A stretch of DNA of 13,181 nucleotides from an uncultured Prevotellaceae bacterium (GTDB lineage: Bacteria > Bacteroidota > Bacteroidia > Bacteroidales > Bacteroidaceae). Positions 1 to 6,255 of the stretch are shown here, piece after piece. The DNA lies in assembly GCA_946539635.1 (NCBI GenBank), contig CAMNHS010000029.1:1-13181 (forward strand), written 5' to 3'. A program made the position numbers and the translations under genes. The stretch's first letter is position 1; the number at the start of each line of letters is the position of its first letter. The notes under the pieces are model-generated. The model had not been told where the DNA came from. It did not search any database and worked only from the letters and a program-made list of their open reading frames with translations.

Positions 1-9
1 GGTACTCAT
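1..9 (-). CDS. Possible start of a leftward gene (first three codons only)
   Basis: The minus strand reads ATG AGT ACC (Met-Ser-Thr) up to the window edge. A GAGGTG sequence (plus-strand 17-22) lies 7 nt before this ATG, which is good Shine-Dalgarno spacing. The start sits just past the terminator of pepT, on the same strand. Three codons cannot identify a product. From memory, gcvT (glycine cleavage aminomethyltransferase) is sometimes next to pepT in Bacteroidales, but nothing here shows that. The call rests only on ATG, ribosome-binding site and position. Confidence 0.35.
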
Positions 10-53
10 TTTTTCACACCTCAACAAATAAAATCTCAAAAAAAGCACGCAAA

Positions 54-95
54 AAGGCACGCTACAGTCCTTCAGTCTGGACCGTAACGTGCCTT
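54..95 (-). terminator. Intrinsic terminator after pepT
   Basis: Arms 54-70 and 79-95 form a 17-bp stem with an 8-nt loop. There are two non-Watson-Crick positions. Read on the minus strand both become G-U wobbles; read on the plus strand they are C-A and A-C mismatches. The hairpin is therefore fully paired only in leftward RNA, which agrees with termination of pepT transcripts. In that RNA the stem is followed by a run of U, then GCGUGC, then seven more U. It lies about 38 nt past the pepT stop codon. Confidence 0.8.
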
Positions 96-104
96 GTGGT
101 TACT

Positions 105-118
105 GCGCCTTGTGGCGC
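105..118. repeat. Small GC-rich inverted repeat between pepT stop and terminator
   Basis: GCGCC at 105-109 and GGCGC at 114-118 are a perfect 5-bp inverted repeat around a 4-nt loop. In the leftward transcript this short hairpin would form 14 nt beyond the pepT stop and just before the main terminator stem. It may protect the RNA 3' end or assist termination, but it may also be incidental. Confidence 0.4.
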
Positions 119-132
119 GTGGTTAAATCTTG

Positions 133-1314
133 TTAAACCCGTCTGGGGGGTGTAGAAATCTTACAGATGTTGACAATCGTCATCATCGCTTTCTGCATGG
201 TCTGTACGCTGATGTGTTCATCGGGTCCGTGAAAATCTATGGCGCCTGTGAAGATGTTGGGGCAGGGGAGTCCCATGAACGACAGCTGCGCCCCGTCTGT
301 GCCGCCGCGGATGGGCTGCACCTTCGGCTCTACTCCGGCAGCGAGCATAGCCTGCTTCGCTCGTTCTATTATATGAATGTGTGGGGCTATCTTTTCGAGC
401 ATGTTGTAGTACTGGTCGGCAACGACACACTCGCAGGTCCCTGCGCCGTATTTGCTGTTTATCACCTCGGCAATGCCTTGTATGAACGCTTTGCGCTTTA
501 TGAAATTCTCGCGGTCGTGGTCGCGGATGATGTAGCTCAGATGGGCCTCGGAACAGGAACCTTCGATATTCGTAAGGTGCCAGAAACCCTCATAGCCTTC
601 CGTCTGCTCAGGCGTCTGTTCGGTGGGCATCATGCTGACAAACTCTGTCGCTATGCGTCCGGCATTTATCATGCGGCCCTTGGCATATCCAGGGTGTATG
701 CTGAAACCCTTGATGGTTATCTTTGCTGAAGCGGCATTGAAGTTCTCGTACTCCAATTCGCCCTCCGCACCGCCGTCGATGGTATAGGCAAAGTCGCAAC
801 CGAAGCGCTTCACGTCAAAATGGTGTGCCCCGAGACCTATTTCTTCGTCGGGATTGAAACCGATGCGTATCGTGCCGTGAGGTATCTCAGGATGGTCACG
901 CAAATAACACATTGCCTGCATTATCTCTGCTATGCCGGCCTTGTCGTCAGCACCGAGAAGCGTCTGCTCAGTAGAACCGGGAGCGTTGGCACGGATAATA
1001 TCTTCGCCTGTCTTGTCGTCGTGTGTGATGTATGCCTTTATACCTGCTCCGGAGCAATCGGGAGACGTGTCGTAGTGGGCAATAAAGCCTATTACGGGCA
1101 CTCCTTCCGTCTCTATATTCGCTGGTAGGGTAGCATACAGATACCCCATATCATCGAGCACCACATCACTCAACCCCTCTGCTATCATCTCGTCGCGAAG
1201 ATAGCGTGCAAAGACAAGCTGCTTCGCCGTGCTGGGCGTCGTCTGTGCACTCTCGTCTGACTGCGTGTCAAACGTAGTGTACTTCACGAATCTATTTACG
1301 AGATCATTGAACAT
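133..1314 (-). CDS. pepT: Peptidase T (aminotripeptidase), M20 family
   Basis: This is a cytoplasmic dinuclear-zinc aminopeptidase that removes the N-terminal residue from tripeptides in the last stage of peptide breakdown. At 393 residues it is near the usual family length of about 400-410. The M20 metal and catalytic motifs are all visible: H80-Y-D82, the A-D-D-K-A-G segment at 122-127 with the bridging aspartate, the catalytic and metal pair E157-E158 in PDEE, D180 in TIDGG, and H362 near the C-terminus in DFHGPDEH. The dimerisation (lid) domain lies between roughly residues 200 and 310. The ATG at 1314 gives the expected N-terminus. The gene starts 35 bp after the recA stop with no terminator between, so co-transcription with recA is likely, and a terminator follows it. 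No defect is seen. Confidence 0.96.
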   Translation of the reverse strand: MFNDLVNRFVKYTTFDTQSDESAQTTPSTAKQLVFARYLRDEMIAEGLSDVVLDDMGYLYATLPANIETEGVPVIGFIAHYDTSPDCSGAGIKAYITHDDKTGEDIIRANAPGSTEQTLLGADDKAGIAEIMQAMCYLRDHPEIPHGTIRIGFNPDEEIGLGAHHFDVKRFGCDFAYTIDGGAEGELEYENFNAASAKITIKGFSIHPGYAKGRMINAGRIATEFVSMMPTEQTPEQTEGYEGFWHLTNIEGSCSEAHLSYIIRDHDRENFIKRKAFIQGIAEVINSKYGAGTCECVVADQYYNMLEKIAPHIHIIERAKQAMLAAGVEPKVQPIRGGTDGAQLSFMGLPCPNIFTGAIDFHGPDEHISVQTMQKAMMTIVNICKISTPPRRV

Positions 1315-1316
1315 TT

Positions 1317-1330
1317 AGTTTCAAGTTTCA
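1317..1330. repeat. Two tandem 7-bp repeats in the recA-pepT gap
   Basis: AGTTTCA occurs twice in direct tandem (1317-1323 and 1324-1330), immediately upstream of the pepT start codon on the minus strand. It has the same 7-bp period as the repeat on the other side of recA, but a different sequence. Confidence 0.7.
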
Positions 1331-1349
1331 GGTCTATAACCAATAACCT

Positions 1350-2375
1350 TTACTCTCCTCCCTCTTCTTTACCTTCTTTCGATTTAGGAAGGTCTGGTGT
1401 CTCCTTTATCTTTGCTTCTAATTCGTCGCAAAGCTCTACGTTGTCTCTAAGCAGTCTGATGCATGCCTCGCGACCCTGAGCCAGCTTTGACTCTCCGTAA
1501 GAGAACCATGAGCCGGTCTTCTTGACGATGCCTTTGGCTACTGACAGGTCGAGGATTTCACCAACCTTGCTGACACCGCTGCCGTACAGGATGTCGAATT
1601 CGCACTTGCGGAATGGAGGTGCTACCTTGTTCTTCACAATCTTCACCTTTGTGAGGTTACCGATTATCTCGTCACCATTCTTTATTGGTGATGCCTTTCT
1701 GACGTCGATGCGCACAGAAGCGTAAAACTTCAGGGCGTTACCACCCGTTGTTGTCTCAGGATTGCCGAACATCACACCAATCTTCTCACGCAACTGGTTG
1801 ATGAAGATACAGGTGGTATTTGTCTTTGCTATGGTAGAGGTCATCTTTCGCAGAGCCTGTGACATCAGACGCGCCTGCAGACCTACCTTGTTGTCACCCA
1901 TCTCGCCCTCTATCTCTGCCTTTGGTGTCAGAGCAGCAACAGAGTCGATGACGATGATGTCAACGGCAGCCGAAGAAATGAGCTGGTCAGCAATCTGCAG
2001 AGCCTGCTCTCCGTTGTCGGGCTGTGAGATGAAGAGGTTATCGACATCTACACCCAGGTTTGCAGCATAGAAGCGGTCGAAGGCGTGCTCTGCATCTATG
2101 AAGGCAGCAATGCCGCCAGTCTTCTGCACCTCTGCCATCGCATGGAGGGCGAGCGTTGTCTTACCTGATGACTCGGGACCGTATATCTCAATGATACGGC
2201 CTCGTGGATAACCACCCACTCCGAGGGCGATGTCAAGTCCGAGAGAACCAGATGGTATCACCTCTACATTCTCTATCTTCTCGTCGCCGAGCTTCATGAT
2301 AGCACCCTTACCGAAGTCTTTCTCTATTTTAGCCATCGCAGCGGCGAGGGCCTTAAGTTTGTTTTCGTCTGCCAT
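1350..2375 (-). CDS. recA: Recombinase RecA
   Basis: RecA forms ATP-dependent filaments on single-stranded DNA, carries out homologous pairing and strand exchange, and stimulates LexA-type self-cleavage where such repressors exist. The 341-residue protein is full length. The Walker A motif GPESSGKTT is at 66-74. A Walker B-type strand ([14 protein letters not shown]) follows, then the Q-L-R-E-K-I-G and [20 protein letters not shown] signature stretch that forms the L2 DNA-binding loop region. The last dozen residues are rich in Lys, Glu and Gly, as in other RecA tails. The gene lies 42 bp after a polyamine-synthesis gene and 35 bp before pepT on the same strand. No Bacteroidetes-type promoter box or obvious SOS palindrome is visible in the 42-bp gap, so it is probably read from further upstream or from inside the preceding gene. 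Confidence 0.99.
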   Translation of the reverse strand: MADENKLKALAAAMAKIEKDFGKGAIMKLGDEKIENVEVIPSGSLGLDIALGVGGYPRGRIIEIYGPESSGKTTLALHAMAEVQKTGGIAAFIDAEHAFDRFYAANLGVDVDNLFISQPDNGEQALQIADQLISSAAVDIIVIDSVAALTPKAEIEGEMGDNKVGLQARLMSQALRKMTSTIAKTNTTCIFINQLREKIGVMFGNPETTTGGNALKFYASVRIDVRKASPIKNGDEIIGNLTKVKIVKNKVAPPFRKCEFDILYGSGVSKVGEILDLSVAKGIVKKTGSWFSYGESKLAQGREACIRLLRDNVELCDELEAKIKETPDLPKSKEGKEEGGE

Positions 2376-2382
2376 TTTATAT

Positions 2383-2410
2383 AATTATGAATTGTGAATT
2401 ACGAATTATG
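2383..2410. repeat. Four tandem 7-bp repeats upstream of recA
   Basis: Four consecutive 7-bp units fit AATTRYG: AATTATG, AATTGTG, AATTACG and AATTATG, with no spacer. They fill most of the 42-bp gap between the recA start codon (2375) and the stop codon of the preceding gene (2418). This leaves no room for a normal Shine-Dalgarno sequence. Confidence 0.85.
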
Positions 2411-2417
2411 CATTGCC

Positions 2418-3650
2418 TTACAGTTCCAAGTCCTCGTTGAACACTTCGTGCCAAGGGAGACCCTGCTTGTTGAGTTGTTCCATGAATGGATCTGGGTCGA
2501 AGTCCTCTACGTTCCATACGCCGGGTTTCTTCCATAGGCCTTTTGCAAACATCATAGCACCTATCATTGCCGGTACGCCGGTGGTGTAGCTCACACCCTG
2601 CATGCCTGTCTCCTGGAAGGCTGCCTGATGGCTGCAGTTGTTATAGACGTAGTAGGTCTGCTCCTTGCCGTCCTTGATGCCACGGATGCGGCAACCGATA
2701 CTTGTCTCGCCTTCGTAGTTCTCGCCCAAGTCCTGCGGATTAGGAAGCACAGCCTTGAGGAACTGCAGCGGAACAATATTCACTTTCACAGTCTTACCAG
2801 AGCCGTCAGCAAGTGGTGCCTCGTATGTGACATCGTCGATTCTTGACATTCCGATGTTCTGTATAACATCGAGATATGTCAGATACTGCTGTCCGAAGGT
2901 CATCCAGAAACGTGCCTGCTTGATGGTAGGGTAGTTCTTTACGAGACTCTCTAGTTCTTCGTGGTGCATCAGGTATGACTCTCTCGGACCGATGTTAGGG
3001 TAGGTGAGAGACTTGTGAACCTCCAGCGGTTCCGTCTCCAACCATTGGCCGTCTTTGTAGTACAGACCCTTCTGGGTTATCTCGCGGATATTTATTTCAG
3101 GATTGAAGTTTGTGGCGAAAGCCTTATGGTGGTTGCCGGCATTACAATCTACGATGTCAAGATAATGTATTTCGTCAAAGTGATGTTTCGCAGCATACGC
3201 CGTATATACACCGCTCACACCTGGGTCGAAGCCACAACCGAGGATTGCAGTAAGACCAGCCTCCTTGAAGCGGTCCATATAGGCCCATTGCCAGGAATAC
3301 TCGAAATGTGCCTCATCGCGTGGCTCGTAGTTAGCGGTATCCATATAGTTCACACCGCATGCCAAGCAGGCATCCATAATGGTGAGGTCCTGATAAGGCA
3401 GAGCCAGGTTGAGACAAAGTTCTGGCTGATAGGTGTTGAACAATTTCTTCAGCTGTTCCACGTCGTCAGCATCCACCTGTGCCGTCTTGACAGAGATGCC
3501 ATATTTCTCCTTCAGTACCTTTGACAGAACATCACATTTCTCCTTCCTGCGGCTTGCTATTGTGAAGTCGGTGAAGACGTCAGAGTTCTGTGCAATCTTG
3601 TGGGCAGCAACGGTAGCGACGCCGCCAGCACCAATCATAAGTATTCTCAT
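2418..3650 (-). CDS. Carboxynorspermidine dehydrogenase-type enzyme (saccharopine dehydrogenase family)
   Basis: The 410-residue protein belongs to the saccharopine dehydrogenase superfamily and most resembles carboxynorspermidine/carboxyspermidine dehydrogenase. In gut Bacteroidetes that enzyme condenses aspartate semialdehyde with a diamine using NAD(P)H, to give the carboxylated polyamine that a separate decarboxylase converts to spermidine or norspermidine. The N-terminal Rossmann loop G-A-G-G-V-A-T is at 7-13. Arg34-Arg35 at the end of the second strand suggests NADPH preference (inference). The G-C-G-F-D-P-G-V-S motif at 138-146 is typical of the family. Older annotations would call it saccharopine dehydrogenase or Lys1. 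No decarboxylase gene is in the window. Its ATG overlaps the TGA of the preceding lipoprotein by 4 nt, suggesting translational coupling, and recA follows 42 bp on. Confidence 0.88.
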   Translation of the reverse strand: MRILMIGAGGVATVAAHKIAQNSDVFTDFTIASRRKEKCDVLSKVLKEKYGISVKTAQVDADDVEQLKKLFNTYQPELCLNLALPYQDLTIMDACLACGVNYMDTANYEPRDEAHFEYSWQWAYMDRFKEAGLTAILGCGFDPGVSGVYTAYAAKHHFDEIHYLDIVDCNAGNHHKAFATNFNPEINIREITQKGLYYKDGQWLETEPLEVHKSLTYPNIGPRESYLMHHEELESLVKNYPTIKQARFWMTFGQQYLTYLDVIQNIGMSRIDDVTYEAPLADGSGKTVKVNIVPLQFLKAVLPNPQDLGENYEGETSIGCRIRGIKDGKEQTYYVYNNCSHQAAFQETGMQGVSYTTGVPAMIGAMMFAKGLWKKPGVWNVEDFDPDPFMEQLNKQGLPWHEVFNEDLEL

Positions 3651-4480
3651 CTTTCTTGTTTTTTAATAGAATCTATTTTAGCCTGTGCCTTGTTTGCTTC
3701 CGCATTGGCAGTCAGAGCGCTTTCCTTGCGATGGAAACCGAAGCGTACTCCGTTCTGCATCATTATGAGGGAGTCATTATCCATATATACGAAGTCCAGA
3801 GTATCCATCTTTACCTCTACCGGCGCATCCATGTCAGGACCCTCAGTAGGTTTCATGTCAGCAGAAACCAGGATAAGTCTTCCGTTCAGCATGTGCCATT
3901 GTACGTAGCGTTTCACCTTCGGATATTCTACGGGAGAGTCTGACTGCAGCGTGCTTGTTGAGTGAACGTAACCCACAGCCTGTGCCTGATGGGCACGCTT
4001 CAGGGTAAAGCCATATTCGCGAGGAACAAAATAAGTGTTCCTAATAGAATCAGGCATGTCAGCCATCATACGCTTCTGCATCCGCGGACTCATATGTTGC
4101 AGGTCTTTCATAACAGGAACAACAGGATAGGTCCATGTACCCTTCAGTTGGTCAAGATCTATAGCCATTGCAACAATGGTAGTGTCGATGGAATCGCGTA
4201 TTATCCCCACCCAGTCGCCGATTGACGGCTTGCCAATGATGCGGTGGTTGTCATGAGCATCGATGCAGTCATATACCACAGGGTCACCAGAAAAAGGCCA
4301 CAGGACAATAACCGAATCAGTAGTACCATCGCAGACAAGACCATAAACCATAGAGTCACCCTTGATGTCAACTTTTATGTCTGGAAAGCCGGCAGCCATA
4401 CGTTCTTTGCCCTGTTCCTTCTTAGAACAACTGAAGAACAGCAGACAGACGATGCCTATAAATGCTAATATTTTTTCCAC
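3647..4480 (-). CDS. Unknown lipoprotein, possibly lipocalin-like
   Basis: I do not recognise a named family for this 277-residue protein. The N-terminus is a lipoprotein signal: a short charged start, a hydrophobic stretch at about 4-17 and a lipobox ending F-F-S-C18, followed by Ser-Lys-Lys. It should therefore be anchored to a membrane facing the periplasm or cell surface. A G-T-W motif at 114-116 (LKGTWTY) recalls the G-x-W motif of lipocalin-like barrels, and the middle is rich in short beta-type segments. The last 25 or so residues are charged and probably helical. The start codon is GTG (minus strand 4480-4478). An in-frame TAA lies shortly upstream with no ATG between, and the next internal Met would lose the signal peptide. 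The TGA stop overlaps the next gene's ATG, so its expression is probably tied to the polyamine enzyme and recA. Confidence 0.85.
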   Translation of the reverse strand: MEKILAFIGIVCLLFFSCSKKEQGKERMAAGFPDIKVDIKGDSMVYGLVCDGTTDSVIVLWPFSGDPVVYDCIDAHDNHRIIGKPSIGDWVGIIRDSIDTTIVAMAIDLDQLKGTWTYPVVPVMKDLQHMSPRMQKRMMADMPDSIRNTYFVPREYGFTLKRAHQAQAVGYVHSTSTLQSDSPVEYPKVKRYVQWHMLNGRLILVSADMKPTEGPDMDAPVEVKMDTLDFVYMDNDSLIMMQNGVRFGFHRKESALTANAEANKAQAKIDSIKKQER

Positions 4481-4509
4481 TTTTATAGCTGATAATTAGT
4501 GTTTTCGTT

Positions 4510-4519
4510 TTCGTACGAA
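4510..4519. promoter_or_regulatory. 10-bp palindrome in the 5' leader of the lipoprotein operon
   Basis: TTCGTACGAA is a perfect palindrome. It lies between the predicted leftward -7 box (4532-4539) and the GTG start at 4480, close to the expected transcription start. That is a plausible position for a repressor site, but no regulator is known. Confidence 0.3.
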
Positions 4520-4531
4520 GTTTCCAAGGCG

Positions 4532-4562
4532 CAAAATTACGATTTTTTTTTTATCCGTGCAA
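4532..4562 (-). promoter_or_regulatory. Candidate Bacteroidetes promoter for the lipoprotein-recA-pepT operon
   Basis: On the minus strand TAATTTTG (plus-strand 4532-4539) matches the Bacteroidetes -7 consensus TAnnTTTG exactly. A TTG (plus-strand 4560-4562) lies 20 nt upstream, matching the usual -33 spacing. Transcription would start near 4525 and leave a leader of about 45 nt before the GTG start of the lipoprotein gene. Confidence 0.6.
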
Positions 4563-4704
4563 GTTTTATGTAAAAAACAATCAAAATGAAAAAGAAAAAA
4601 AACGATTTTTACGTCCACATTACTCGTAGTATTTTGTATCAAAATCAGCAAAAATGTTACAGATTTTGCAAAAACTTTATAAAAAATCCTTATTCTCTAT
4701 GCAA

Positions 4705-4728
4705 TTTGATATTTTTTTGTTATCTTTG
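4705..4728 (+). promoter_or_regulatory. Candidate promoter for the antiporter remnant and efflux operon
   Basis: TATCTTTG at 4721-4728 is an exact match to the -7 consensus TAnnTTTG. The nearest TTTG upstream (4705-4708) is only 12 nt away, closer than the usual 19-21 nt, so the -33 element is weak or absent. The box lies 44 nt before the start codon at 4773. It is the only good promoter candidate I can see ahead of the efflux genes. Confidence 0.55.
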
Positions 4729-4772
4729 CACATTGTTTGATACATTAACATATTTTAATTATCTATTGCATT

Positions 4773-5066
4773 ATGTCACAACTAGAACCATTAATCGCGG
4801 ATCTCGCGCTTATTCTTATCTGTGCAGGTGCTATGACTCTGCTTTTTAAGCAGTTGAAGCAACCTGTGGTGTTGGGTTATATTGTAGCTGGCTTTTTGGC
4901 TTCGCCTAACATGCCTTATATGCCAAGTGTGACCGATGGTCATAGTGTTCACGTTTGGAGTGAGATAGGTGTTATCTTCCTTCTCTTCGCCCTTGGCTTG
5001 CATAGCGATAACATGACCAAGACTTTCACAGAGAACCTTACTTCTCGTGAAAACCAGCAACAGTAA
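4773..5066 (+). pseudogene. Truncated N-terminus of a CPA2/KefB-type cation:proton antiporter
   Basis: Residues 1-76 read like the start of a Bacteroidetes monovalent cation:proton antiporter. A first membrane segment at about 7-25 is followed by the motif K-Q-P-V-V-L-G-Y-I-V-A-G at 29-40, the N-M-P-Y-M-P loop, and a third segment at 65-76 ending L-F-A-L-G-L. Full-length members have 12 or so membrane segments and several hundred residues, often with a C-terminal TrkA domain. Here the similarity stops after Leu76 (base 5000). A polar 21-residue tail with no family resemblance follows, then TAA. Neither other frame after 5000 continues the antiporter, so this is a deletion or rearrangement junction, not a simple frameshift. 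The product could not transport ions as it stands, though it might still be translated as a small membrane protein. The adaptor gene of the efflux operon starts 35 bp later. Confidence 0.8.
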
Positions 5067-5101
5067 TCGAAAACGATAACAAAAATATAAACATAAAAAA
5101 C

Positions 5102-6235
5102 ATGAAAAAGAAAAACGTAATGACATGGGCCATAGCAATGGCTGCTGTGGTAGGAGGATTCACTTCGTGTGGTCTTGACATTCCAAAAGAGATTCCATCA
5201 TCTTATAAGACAATGACAGTGACAAAGTCTGACATTGAAATTCCGATTAAGTTCAGCGCCAAGATGAAGGGTAAAACTGATGTTACTGTTACTCCGCAGA
5301 TTAGTGGTCAGTTAGTTAAAATATGTGTTGTCGAAGGTCAGCAGGTGGTAAAGGGGCAGACTCTCTTCGTTATCGACCAGCGTAATGCACAGCTGGAATT
5401 GGAGGCTGCTCAGGCTAATCTGAATGCCGCCCTTGCACAGGAAAGCAGTGCAAAACTGGAGTATGAGTCAAACAAAAATCTGTTTGACAAGCAGATTGTG
5501 AGCCGCTATATGCTCGACAATTCCCTGAATACATACCATCAGGCACAGGCTGCTGTAGCACAGGCTCGTGCTTCTGTAAACCGTGCAAAAGTTAATTTGG
5601 GCTTCTGCACCATATCGGCCCCCGTTTCTGGCGTTATCGGTATGATTCCTGTTCGTGCAGGAGACCAGGTAAGTCCTATGTCCGAACTGACCATCCTCAG
5701 TGGCAATACTACTATGACAGCAGAATTCTCTGTTACAGAGGCTGTTATTGAAGAGATTGTACAAGAGGGAATAAAAGACTTTGATAAAGAAAAATATATC
5801 GCAAATCTTCCTGACGTAACATTCATAATGAAGAATGGTACGGAATATCCTTACAAAGGTCGTATCACCAGTTTGACAGGCGTGGTAGATGCTGCTACAG
5901 GTTCTTTGGCATCAAAGGCAACATTCCCTAATCCTGAAGGACATCTCTATTCAGGCATACAGGGAACTATCGTTATTCCTGTTGCAGAGAAGAATGTTAT
6001 GGTTGTTCCACAGAATGCAGTTGTTCGTCTGCAGGACCAGTCATTGGTTTATAAGGTTCAGAAGGACAGCACAGCTACAGCTGTAACCGTAACAACAGCA
6101 CCAACAGGAAACGGTAAGGATGTCATCATTCTTACAGGTCTCAAGGTAGGCGACAAGATTGTTACAGAAGGTGCAAACAATGTCCAGGAAGGAGAGCGCG
6201 TACTCTTTCCAGAAGAGAAAAAGAGTGAAAAGTAA
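5102..6235 (+). CDS. RND efflux periplasmic adaptor (membrane fusion protein), AcrA/HlyD type
   Basis: This 377-residue lipoprotein links the inner-membrane pump to the outer-membrane channel. The signal sequence ends in a lipobox G-F-T-S-C23. The first lipoyl half-motif is at about 62-92 (ISGQL...EGQQVVKGQTLFVID). An Ala/Gln-rich coiled-coil hairpin spans roughly 94-165, and the second lipoyl half follows (CTISAPVSGVIG, then RAGDQVSPMS). Beta-barrel and membrane-proximal domains fill the rest, with the typical V-V-P-Q-N-A-V segment and a Lys/Glu-rich end. Length and domain order are normal for the family. It lies 35 bp after the antiporter remnant and 20 bp before the pump gene, so the three efflux genes form an operon. 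The substrate cannot be told from the sequence. Confidence 0.94.
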   Translation: MKKKNVMTWAIAMAAVVGGFTSCGLDIPKEIPSSYKTMTVTKSDIEIPIKFSAKMKGKTDVTVTPQISGQLVKICVVEGQQVVKGQTLFVIDQRNAQLELEAAQANLNAALAQESSAKLEYESNKNLFDKQIVSRYMLDNSLNTYHQAQAAVAQARASVNRAKVNLGFCTISAPVSGVIGMIPVRAGDQVSPMSELTILSGNTTMTAEFSVTEAVIEEIVQEGIKDFDKEKYIANLPDVTFIMKNGTEYPYKGRITSLTGVVDAATGSLASKATFPNPEGHLYSGIQGTIVIPVAEKNVMVVPQNAVVRLQDQSLVYKVQKDSTATAVTVTTAPTGNGKDVIILTGLKVGDKIVTEGANNVQEGERVLFPEEKKSEK

Positions 6236-6255
6236 ATAATCAGAGCTTCTGTAAT

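Larger units (their letters stand above)
4481..4772. other. AT-rich divergent intergenic region
   Basis: These 292 bp separate the leftward lipoprotein-recA operon from the rightward antiporter remnant and efflux operon. They hold a promoter candidate for each direction, a 10-bp palindrome and runs of A and T. A short reading frame starting at 4586 overlaps the antiporter remnant in another frame and shows no protein-like features. I see no RNA gene here. Confidence 0.75.

Noticed and set aside
130..729. 199-codon plus-strand reading frame opposite pepT
   Set aside because: It lies wholly within pepT, which has all M20 catalytic motifs; the antisense protein shows no recognisable domain.
3015..3524. 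169-codon plus-strand reading frame opposite the polyamine enzyme gene
   Set aside because: It is an antisense shadow of a well-conserved dehydrogenase with no family features of its own.
4540..4772. Small RNA or riboswitch in the divergent intergenic region
   Set aside because: The region is AT-rich with no strong stem or terminator; only promoter-like boxes stand out.
4586..4849. 87-codon plus-strand reading frame starting MKKKKNDF
   Set aside because: It is mostly AT-rich intergenic sequence, crosses the promoter box at 4721 and overlaps the antiporter remnant in another frame.
5001..5066. Simple frameshift as the cause of the antiporter truncation
   Set aside because: Neither alternative frame after base 5000 continues the antiporter sequence, and both meet stops quickly, so sequence is missing, not shifted.
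4791..5138. 115-codon minus-strand reading frame over the antiporter remnant
   Set aside because: It covers both the antiporter start and the adaptor start on the opposite strand, and its translation has no domain-like pattern.
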